Shown here: positions 26,260 to 32,101 of the stretch, piece after piece | Layout of the letters: every line of letters begins with the position of its first letter | How positions within the stretch are numbered: position 1 is the first letter of the stretch | DNA from: Lachnospiraceae bacterium | Lineage (GTDB): Bacteria; Bacillota; Clostridia; Lachnospirales; Lachnospiraceae | DNA: 32,101 nucleotides | Direction of reading: 5' to 3' | NCBI GenBank assembly: GCA_017525525.1 | Contig: JAFXSQ010000006.1 | Coordinates: 1-32,101, forward strand | Made by a program: the position numbers and the translations under genes | The notes under the pieces: generated by a model | What the model was told of the DNA's origin: nothing | What the model saw: only the letters and a program-made list of their open reading frames with translations | Databases searched by the model: none

Positions 26260-26661
26260 TTAGTGCAGATTCCAGCCCTCAGCAAGATCTGTCCCGGTCT
26301 CCGCCGCAAACTCACGCGAAATCCTGACCGGATCCTTCTTTAACTCCAGCATGGTCCTAAATGCCGAGAAAACCAGCCTGTCCTTATCATAGCGGTTGGC
26401 GCTGTCAGCTCGGTCCATGTGCGCTTTGAAATGGTCCATCTGCCATACTAAGATGTCCGCTATCGTAAATCCCTCTATATTATAATCGCACAGGAACTCT
26501 CCCGTGTCAAAATAATATGCATATTCTTTAAGAAGCTCCGGAACGGTTACAAGCTCATTCCAGAACGCATCCGCTGCCTTCTTGTCCTCTCCCGCGCACT
26601 CCGCAAGCTTCACGGTCCATGCATAGAGTGTGGTGATAGCTTTTTTTGCTTCTTCGGTCAT
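26260..26661 (-). CDS. Small conserved-looking protein of unknown function
   Basis: I do not recognise this 133-residue soluble protein. It is acidic and looks all-helical, with aromatic-rich stretches such as LLKEYAYYFDTGEFLCDY and FTIADILVWQMDHFKAHMD. There is no signal peptide or membrane segment. The start overlaps the stop of the pseudouridine synthase gene (ATGA) and has a GGAG ribosome binding site, so the two are translationally coupled. It ends 55 bp before the diguanylate cyclase start. Its composition fits its neighbours, and coupling with good codon structure makes it a real gene. Confidence 0.8.
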   Translation of the reverse strand: MTEEAKKAITTLYAWTVKLAECAGEDKKAADAFWNELVTVPELLKEYAYYFDTGEFLCDYNIEGFTIADILVWQMDHFKAHMDRADSANRYDKDRLVFSAFRTMLELKKDPVRISREFAAETGTDLAEGWNLH

Positions 26662-27419
26662 ATGTATTCTCCGTTGTAATAAAATTCTTCGCTTCGCGTA
26701 AAACCTGACAGTTCTTTTGTAATTTCTTTAATCTCCTCATCCTTAAGCCTTCTGAACTCCCCTTCGGCGAGGCCTTCGTCAAGCTTAAGCTTTCCCATGG
26801 ATATGCGTTTTAGATCCGTTACCTTCAGATCAAAGCATGCGAACATCCTCTTAACCTGATGATATCTTCCCTCTGATATGGTAACTCTCGCCTCATTCTC
26901 CGATAAAAGCTCTATCTCGGCGGGAGCAGTCGGCTTTTCATCCCCTATGTCCAGGCCTTCCTCAAAGCCCTTTTTAAGCGCCGCGGCAAGCTCATCATCT
27001 ATCTTCCTGTCAAGCCATGCGAGATACTCCTTATTCACATGCTTTCCCGGAGCAAGAAGCCTGTTCGCAAGCGCTCCGTCGTTGGTTATGAGCAAGAGTC
27101 CCGTGGTATCCTTGTCAAGCCTGCCCACAGGGAAGAGGTCGCGCCGTTTCTCGCAGGATATCAGCTCGAGCACGGTCTTCTCTCTTTTATCTTCGGTTGC
27201 GGAAACCACTCCCTTGGGCTTGTTGAGCATAAAGTACTGGAACTCCTCATGAACCAAAAATCGCCCGTCTACCGTAACCGCAGTCCCTTCCTTCAGCTTC
27301 AAACTGAAGTCCTTAACAACCGCGCCGTCCACACATACCCTGCCGGCTTTTATTATACTCTTAACTTCGCTCCTCGTGCCAACCCCGCAGTCGGCAAGAA
27401 GCTTATCCAATCTAATCAA
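26658..27419 (-). CDS. rsuA: RsuA-family rRNA pseudouridine synthase
   Basis: The enzyme isomerises a uridine in rRNA; RsuA acts on U516 of 16S rRNA. The 253-residue protein begins with an S4 RNA-binding domain (IRLDKLLADCGVGTRSEVK) and carries the catalytic motif GRLDKDTTGLLLIT with the nucleophilic Asp. RYHQVKRMFACF is the usual third motif. The start is TTG at 27419, because family members begin exactly at this IRLDKLLA position; no clear Shine-Dalgarno is visible. RluB, RluE and RluF are alternatives, but length and the GTRSEVK start favour RsuA. The 133-residue gene follows with a 4-bp overlap. Confidence 0.88.
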   Translation of the reverse strand: MIRLDKLLADCGVGTRSEVKSIIKAGRVCVDGAVVKDFSLKLKEGTAVTVDGRFLVHEEFQYFMLNKPKGVVSATEDKREKTVLELISCEKRRDLFPVGRLDKDTTGLLLITNDGALANRLLAPGKHVNKEYLAWLDRKIDDELAAALKKGFEEGLDIGDEKPTAPAEIELLSENEARVTISEGRYHQVKRMFACFDLKVTDLKRISMGKLKLDEGLAEGEFRRLKDEEIKEITKELSGFTRSEEFYYNGEYI

Positions 27420-27438
27420 ATATAATACCCGTAAATGA

Positions 27439-27464
27439 ACATAGAACCCGTTAGGGTTCTATGT
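27439..27464 (-). terminator. Terminator-like hairpin after the FliD-like gene
   Basis: ACATAGAACCC (27439-27449) and GGGTTCTATGT (27454-27464) form a perfect 11-bp stem with a GTTA loop. It lies 30 bp past the FliD-like stop and 20 bp before the rsuA start. The following T-run is poor on either strand, so termination may be partial. Confidence 0.6.
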
Positions 27465-27493
27465 CTTTAGTAATACAATTATTATCTCATACA

Positions 27494-28222
27494 TTAAAAT
27501 ATGCTGTCGAACATGCTTCCCGTGCTCACACTGTACTGCGCGTTCGCATTATATACAGCTGACTGAGCCGTATTTGAATTAGCTGCCGAGTAAATCTGGT
27601 AAAGCTTCTCCTGAGTGCTCTTTCCGAAGGATACGCTTCCGGTAAAGAGTGACTTTATATCACTTGCATTGGCGTTATTGAACTTATCCTCATCAAGAGA
27701 AAGCGTGTTATCCGAGCCTATAGTAATACCCGCTCTGTTAAGATTGCCGGCATAAACCTTGGTCTGACTAACCATCCTCGAAGCGCTCTTAAGAACGTTA
27801 TTGTTATCGGACTCGCCCGCCTCCTTAACGGTTGCGTTATAACTCTTCACGAAATCCTTCAGACTGTCAAGAATCTTGCTTCTGTCTATATCGGTAGTCT
27901 CTTTAGTATTGCCGTCCTCGTCCGTAGTCTTAACGGTCTTAGCCTCGTACAGGTTCTTGTCAAGCAGCTTGCTCGCGCTCGCCACAGCTGCGTTGGAATT
28001 ATTCTTAATCTCCTTCGCAGAGGTCTCCTTCGCTGCCTTGGTATTCGAGCTATTCGCGTAATACTTCTGCGCAAGCTTCTTGTACGCGCCGGACTTAATG
28101 ACGCCCAAATCGCCGATGGAGCTGTAAATGCTGTCATTTGCACTCTTGCTGCTCGACGAACTCTTACCACTGAAGAAGCTGTTCATGTAATTGTATGTAC
28201 TTCCATTGATATTAAGTGCCAT
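27494..28222 (-). CDS. FliD-like (flagellar cap-related) protein
   Basis: The 242-residue protein is rich in Ser, Asn, Lys and Ala and has no signal peptide. The segment LKDFVKSYNATVKEA, followed by GITIGSDNTLSLDEDKF and a stretch ending in LFTG, resembles the C-terminal region of FliD-type flagellar hook-associated caps. The protein is much shorter than full FliD and lacks its central domains. No other flagellar gene lies nearby, so the role is unclear; it may be a secreted or surface structural protein. It has its own strong promoter and AGGTGAG ribosome binding site, and is followed by a hairpin, so it appears to be a single-gene unit. Confidence 0.6.
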   Translation of the reverse strand: MALNINGSTYNYMNSFFSGKSSSSSKSANDSIYSSIGDLGVIKSGAYKKLAQKYYANSSNTKAAKETSAKEIKNNSNAAVASASKLLDKNLYEAKTVKTTDEDGNTKETTDIDRSKILDSLKDFVKSYNATVKEAGESDNNNVLKSASRMVSQTKVYAGNLNRAGITIGSDNTLSLDEDKFNNANASDIKSLFTGSVSFGKSTQEKLYQIYSAANSNTAQSAVYNANAQYSVSTGSMFDSIF

Positions 28223-28276
28223 ACGCTCACCTCGTCAAAAGAGACACTAATAAAACCACTTTTAGTTGCTATTTTC

Positions 28277-28305
28277 ATTATAGTATTTTACACTGAAAAT
28301 GTAAA
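28277..28305 (-). promoter_or_regulatory. Promoter of the FliD-like gene with an operator-like palindrome
   Basis: TTTACA (28305-28300), a 17-bp spacer and TATAAT (28282-28277) on the minus strand. The palindrome TTTACACTGAAAATGTAAA (28287-28305) covers the -35 and most of the spacer and could be a regulator site. The pattern is sigma-A-like, not the sigma-28 type of late flagellar genes. Confidence 0.78.
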
Positions 28306-28343
28306 GCTTCGATTTATGAAATTTTGTGAAATTCTCATGTTTT

Positions 28344-29873
28344 TTATACCGTTCTCTTCAATATCCTGTGGACCATGTCCTTGACCTGGCCAAACTCCTC
28401 AAGCGGGAATAAAGCTCCGGCGAAAAGTATATTTGAAATAACGGCCACCGCAGCACCGCGGGCAACAAGCATAAGCCATGTATCGTCCGGGATATACTTT
28501 ACAACCATGTAGGTCACGGTACAGACACCGGTTATAACAACGGCGTAGACGAAAAGCTTCCACACATATTCCTTCGCATCACGCTTAAAGAGCAACGAGA
28601 ACAGATTATGTATAAGCCACGGCATTCCTATACATACCACCGAAACAACCGTGGAAAGAATTATGCCGTACAGTCCCATGAACTGAACCATGATCACATT
28701 CATAATAAGGTTCGCGCCTGCGGTAATAACAGGCCTGAAGCGGTCCTCGTGCCATATTCCCGCCGCATCCTTGAAGGTAATAAGTATCTGGTTTGCCTGA
28801 TCCACGAAGAAGTAAACCACAAAGGCGATGACCATGCCGAAGCCCAGAAGGTTCTCCGTGCTCTTGGTCCAGAGAAGCATAAAGCCCTGGAACAAGGCCA
28901 CAAACTCAGCCGCACAGAAGCCCACCATCCAGAAGGCTATGAACGAAAGCTTCTTTAAGTCTCGGTAATTCTTCTCCGGTGACTCCGTGATTATGCTGTT
29001 TCCTATGCCCGAGAGCACGGAATTATACAAAACCTTTATCGCCTCCATAACAGCTGTCAGAATCATAAAATAATTCTGATACACCGCAAGCACGGTAAGA
29101 CCCAAGTATGCCGAAATTACCAGCGAATCCGCAGAGGTCACGATTATCATGCCTATCTTCATGGTGAAGAGATCCTTTATCTTGCCGTTTATCGAAGACA
29201 TCTGCTCCTTTGAAAGCTTTCCCTCCGGCTTGTATTCCGGATATTTCCTCGTGGCAATAACGGCTGTCATCACATTTGTGGCAACCTGGGTGCATATCTG
29301 CACTATAAGGTACACATAGTAGTTCTTAAGCCCCATTACAACATAGAACTGAACCACGTACATAATCGTGTTGGTAACCAGCATTACCTTGCTGGAGATG
29401 TCATTTCTCTGATGCGCCACAAGCAGGCTGTTCTTGTACGCGAACATCCAGTAACTCAAAACCGTCGCAAGAAGGTTCAGCCAGTAAACTATAAGGATGT
29501 TTACGTCATCCGGCACGTCCTTCTTGGCAAGGTGCGGTATCACGGGCGAAAGAGCCATGCCCACGCCACCGATAAATGCGCCTATCGCAAAATAATACTT
29601 CCTGTACAGATTAAGAAGGGCACAAATCATCTTCGTGTCCTTCTCAACTATAGGAAGATACATGCTGTACACCATGGCCGAACCCACGCCAAGTTCGGCT
29701 AAGTTTAACGCCAGAAGCACTGAAGTGAAGAAGCTGTTTAAGCCCAGGTAGTTCATGCCCATGTAGTACATAATCGCCGTTCTGATTAGGAACGGAACAA
29801 CTATCTGGTATGCCTTCAGCGCTATTCCGAAAGCAAAATTTCTTGATGCATTTTTGGTTCTTGTATCTGCCAA
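28344..29873 (-). CDS. Polysaccharide/oligosaccharide flippase (Wzx/MATE-like)
   Basis: The 509-residue protein has about 12-14 hydrophobic helices and fits the polysaccharide-transport family in the MVF/MOP superfamily, which flips lipid-linked glycans across the membrane. NYLGLNSFFTSVLLALNLAE near the start is typical. The start is TTG at 29873, with AGAGGA eight bases upstream; no ATG gives a better start. There are no glycosyltransferase genes beside it, so its glycan is unknown. Upstream lies foldback element D and then the chemoreceptor gene. The FliD-like promoter follows its stop. Confidence 0.88.
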   Translation of the reverse strand: MADTRTKNASRNFAFGIALKAYQIVVPFLIRTAIMYYMGMNYLGLNSFFTSVLLALNLAELGVGSAMVYSMYLPIVEKDTKMICALLNLYRKYYFAIGAFIGGVGMALSPVIPHLAKKDVPDDVNILIVYWLNLLATVLSYWMFAYKNSLLVAHQRNDISSKVMLVTNTIMYVVQFYVVMGLKNYYVYLIVQICTQVATNVMTAVIATRKYPEYKPEGKLSKEQMSSINGKIKDLFTMKIGMIIVTSADSLVISAYLGLTVLAVYQNYFMILTAVMEAIKVLYNSVLSGIGNSIITESPEKNYRDLKKLSFIAFWMVGFCAAEFVALFQGFMLLWTKSTENLLGFGMVIAFVVYFFVDQANQILITFKDAAGIWHEDRFRPVITAGANLIMNVIMVQFMGLYGIILSTVVSVVCIGMPWLIHNLFSLLFKRDAKEYVWKLFVYAVVITGVCTVTYMVVKYIPDDTWLMLVARGAAVAVISNILFAGALFPLEEFGQVKDMVHRILKRTV

Positions 29874-29891
29874 CGTTTTATCCTCTTAACC

Positions 29892-30058
29892 ATTCACAGC
29901 CGCTCAACCCACGACCTGTCCGCTGCGCGTCCATCGCAGCTTCGCTGCTTATGGTCATGGGCGTTCGCGGTGTCACTGCTTCGCAGTTCAACTCGTAAAC
30001 AAAGTCCGTTCTTTTGCGCAAGCGCACGAACGGACTTTATTTACGAGTAACTGTGAAT
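29892..30058. repeat. Foldback element D between the chemoreceptor and flippase genes
   Basis: The 167-bp block is bounded by ATTCACAG (29892-29899) and CTGTGAAT (30051-30058). Inside are mini-hairpins GCAGC-TTC-GCTGC (29936-29948) and ACTGC-TTC-GCAGT (29975-29987), then the long hairpin at 29991-30048. It has no coding content. Confidence 0.68.
29991..30048 (-). terminator. Long hairpin, likely terminator after the chemoreceptor gene
   Basis: Nested arms ACTCGTAAA/TTTACGAGT, AAAGTCCGTTC/GAACGGACTTT and TGCG/CGCA give about 24 paired bases across 58 bp. It lies 18 bp past the chemoreceptor stop. There is no long T-run, so it may act as a barrier or RNA-stabilising stem rather than a classical terminator. 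Confidence 0.6.
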
Positions 30059-30066
30059 AGTAATTA

Positions 30067-31773
30067 TTATTTCATGTTAAAGAAATCCAACTGCTTGTGA
30101 AGCTTCTCAGCGGCATTCCTGCTGCTTTCGGCCTGAGCTAAGACATCCTCTGCCTTTGCTGTAACATCTGCTATCTTCTCCGCTATATTGGCCGCTCCCG
30201 TAGAGCCCTCCTCCGTAGCGACTGTAATCTCTCCTAAAGTTCTTCTCATGTTCAGGATTGCTTCGTAGAGGTTTCCTGCTATATCGTTAATATCGGTAAC
30301 CATGCTGTCGAACTCGTTGGCATCGTTATCGTACTGTACGCAGGTCTCAACCATGGCCCTGTAGTCCTCCATAACCTGGCCGTCCACGAATTTAAGAAGT
30401 CCCTTTACATCCTTTACAACGCTCTCAACGGCATCGGATACATTCTGGGTTATGGACTCGATCTGAGATGCGGCTTCCTTCGAATTCTGCGCAAGAGTCG
30501 TTATCTCATCCGCAACTACCGCAAAGCCCTTGCCGGCCTCACCTGCGCGCGCTGCCTCTATAGCCGCATTCAACGCAAGAAGGTTTGTCTGCGCGCTTAT
30601 TGAGAGGATGGCGCCCGAAAGCTCCTTTATCTCATCGATTGCATTGGTCTTCTCGATAGAAATCTTGAGAAGCGCGTTGGTCTGCTTGTATATCTCTATA
30701 GCTCGATCTCTTGAGGACTCCGTATCACTCTTGAGCTTATCGGCCCTCTGCTTGATCTCCTGCGCGAGCTGCTCACCGTGAAGAGTCTTATCCTTCATGC
30801 TGCTGATCTCTTCCTCGATCAGGTTCGTAGCCTCGTTCATGTTCTCTGTAGAAGCTGTAGTCTCCTCCATGCCTGCAGAAAGCTGCTCCGTCGTAGCATG
30901 GATATCCTCTATCTTCTCATGAACCTGCTGCATGCTGTTCCTTGTAAGGTTCGATACACCCTTAACCGTTTTAGACTCGGACTGGATACTCTTCAATACC
31001 CTGCTTATCTGCTCCTTCATGTTCTTCGCTGACCGAGCGATTGCTCCGACCTCGTCCTTCCTGAACATGGTCGTATCGTCGAACATAAAGCCGAAATCAC
31101 CCTCCTCCATCTTGGATATATTATTCTGTACGGCATTGATCTCGGAGGAGATAGCCTTTCCGAGCTTAGATGCTATGATGATTCCCACTACCAGTAACAC
31201 CGCAGCAATGGCACCTATAAGAATAACAACCGAGTTGATCTTCTTGTTGATCTCTGCCTTATACAAGCCGACAACCCACATGCCTACAACCTTGCCGCCG
31301 GCATCCTTAAGAGGAACAAAATAGGTCTGAGCCTGCTTTCCGAGGATATCTGTCTTTCCGCTGTACTCCTTGCCACCATTGATAACCTCATCTATAACTT
31401 CCTGTGAAGCCTGTGTTCCGACCTGCCTTTCACCTGCATCGTTCGCCACATTAGTCGAAATTCTCGTATCTCCTGCGAACACCGTAGCTATGATATCTGT
31501 TCCGTTTGTAATATAATCGATAGCTTCATTATGTCCTTTTACCGAAGCTTCACCCTTCATCAGCTCGCCGTTCTGAAGAGACCAGTCACCCGGGAAGGCC
31601 ACATCGATAAGTGTCAATCCCATAGCGGAATAGTTCTTAAGCTCTTCATTCGTCTTGTCAAGGATCACCTTATTTACTCTGAGCGAAGTAACAAATGTAA
31701 CCACCAGAGCAAGAACAATGATCACAAACGACGGTATGAAGATTATCTTGTTTTTTATGTTCATATTCTTCAT
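30067..31773 (-). CDS. Methyl-accepting chemotaxis protein with Cache sensor
   Basis: This chemoreceptor passes ligand signals to CheA/CheW. The 568-residue protein has a first membrane helix ([19 protein letters not shown]), an extracellular single-Cache-like domain of about 150 residues (including [20 protein letters not shown]), a second helix ([19 protein letters not shown]), a HAMP-like linker and a cytoplasmic signalling domain. The hairpin tip [20 protein letters not shown] is intact. The start at 31773 has GGGAGGGTG about seven bases upstream; a longer frame to 31836 starts inside the promoter and is rejected. The Cache subtype often binds small organic acids, but the ligand here is unknown. 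No other che gene is in the window. Confidence 0.94.
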   Translation of the reverse strand: MKNMNIKNKIIFIPSFVIIVLALVVTFVTSLRVNKVILDKTNEELKNYSAMGLTLIDVAFPGDWSLQNGELMKGEASVKGHNEAIDYITNGTDIIATVFAGDTRISTNVANDAGERQVGTQASQEVIDEVINGGKEYSGKTDILGKQAQTYFVPLKDAGGKVVGMWVVGLYKAEINKKINSVVILIGAIAAVLLVVGIIIASKLGKAISSEINAVQNNISKMEEGDFGFMFDDTTMFRKDEVGAIARSAKNMKEQISRVLKSIQSESKTVKGVSNLTRNSMQQVHEKIEDIHATTEQLSAGMEETTASTENMNEATNLIEEEISSMKDKTLHGEQLAQEIKQRADKLKSDTESSRDRAIEIYKQTNALLKISIEKTNAIDEIKELSGAILSISAQTNLLALNAAIEAARAGEAGKGFAVVADEITTLAQNSKEAASQIESITQNVSDAVESVVKDVKGLLKFVDGQVMEDYRAMVETCVQYDNDANEFDSMVTDINDIAGNLYEAILNMRRTLGEITVATEEGSTGAANIAEKIADVTAKAEDVLAQAESSRNAAEKLHKQLDFFNMK

Positions 31774-31807
31774 GCGCACACCCTCCCGTACAATACATAT
31801 ATGCAGA

Positions 31808-31836
31808 ATTTTACCATACATCGAGATAATAAGCAA
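31808..31836 (-). promoter_or_regulatory. Promoter of the chemoreceptor gene
   Basis: TTGCTT (31836-31831), a 17-bp spacer and TAAAAT (31813-31808) with an extended TGG on the minus strand. The start would be about 30 bp before the ATG. It is sigma-A-like. Confidence 0.68.
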
Positions 31837-31896
31837 TAAATATAAGTATAATAACCTATTATTTTAGCCTAATGCAGCAGGCACGGGCACATGTTT

Positions 31897-32101
31897 AAGT
31901 TAAGCAGGCCGCTGTACGACGTCCGTTCTTAGCGGGCGTCCTTTGACCGCTTAGAACGGCTACGTCGCTGCGGTTCGGGCTTAGCCGACTCGCAAGCTCG
32001 TCGGAGCCCTGTCGCATGGGCGGTACCAACGACTCACTTCGTTCGTCGGGTACACGCTCCAAACGGAGTGCGAGGAGGGGTGCAAATGACGAAGTCATTT
32101 C
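31897..32101. mobile_element. Foldback element B, cut by the window end
   Basis: The left part (31897-31936) is an inverted match to the right end of element A. A long hairpin spans 31917-31967 (CGACGT/ACGTCG and a 13-bp arm with one mismatch). The 83-bp core 31980-32062 matches 16213-16295 with four differences. The tail has GGAGGGGTGC and ATGAC-GAA-GTCAT (32086-32098), as in the metY leader. The open frames across it are not gene-like. The rest of the non-coding stretch from 31774 holds only the chemoreceptor ribosome binding site and promoter. Confidence 0.65.

Noticed and set aside
31895-32098. Minus-strand open frame at the right edge, and similar frames at 16148-16393
   Set aside because: They run through the repeat elements A and B; Arg/Ser-rich nonsense-like peptides, no ribosome binding site.

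Overview
The window looks like chromosomal DNA of an anaerobic Gram-positive gut or rumen bacterium, most likely a member of the Lachnospiraceae. The reasons are family-level: AGGAGG-type ribosome binding sites, TTGACA/TATAAT promoters with frequent extended -10 motifs, clostridial-style PssA/Psd, a cytoplasmic xylose/alpha-xylosidase cluster, a 7TM-GGDEF sensor and a Cache-type chemoreceptor. Genus cannot be fixed by eye.

Layout. (1) 1-148: two tandem copies of a 74-bp hairpin repeat, then a clear promoter. (2) 284-3528, plus strand: tight four-gene membrane-lipid operon (PAP2-family protein, YbhN-like flippase-family protein, PssA, Psd) that makes phosphatidylserine and decarboxylates it to phosphatidylethanolamine. 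(3) 3525-14656, minus strand: a two-gene cassette of a tandem-GNAT protein translationally coupled (TAATG) to a giant 3360-residue, lysine/glutamate-rich, coiled-coil and modular protein of unknown function. The giant frame stops at a TAG, the only TAG stop among the genes called here, and then stays open for 62 more protein-like codons. (4) 14784-21966, minus strand: alpha-xylosidase (GH31), an unassigned clan-A-like glycoside hydrolase, xylulokinase and xylose isomerase. Together they would release xylose from imported xylosylated oligosaccharides and feed it into the pentose phosphate pathway. No transporter or regulator lies in the window. (5) 22090-23370: O-acetylhomoserine sulfhydrylase with a strong promoter, an operator-like palindrome and a hairpin-rich leader. 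(6) 23672-32101: a zinc-ribbon membrane protein (plus strand), then on the minus strand a diguanylate cyclase, a small unknown protein, a pseudouridine synthase, a FliD-like protein, a polysaccharide flippase and a methyl-accepting chemotaxis protein.

Most larger gaps hold GC-rich foldback elements rather than plain spacer: inside the xylB-xylA gap, between the GH31 and second GH genes, in the metY leader, between the chemoreceptor and flippase genes, and at the right edge. Several have terminal inverted repeats, and two share an 83-bp core. They look like MITE-like or structured intergenic repeats. Two gene boundaries are unusually compact: a promoter lies within the xylA terminator, and the GH31 Shine-Dalgarno forms one arm of the metY terminator stem.

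The best candidate for something undescribed is the tandem-GNAT/giant-protein cassette with its in-frame TAG and coding continuation. No function is claimed for it.
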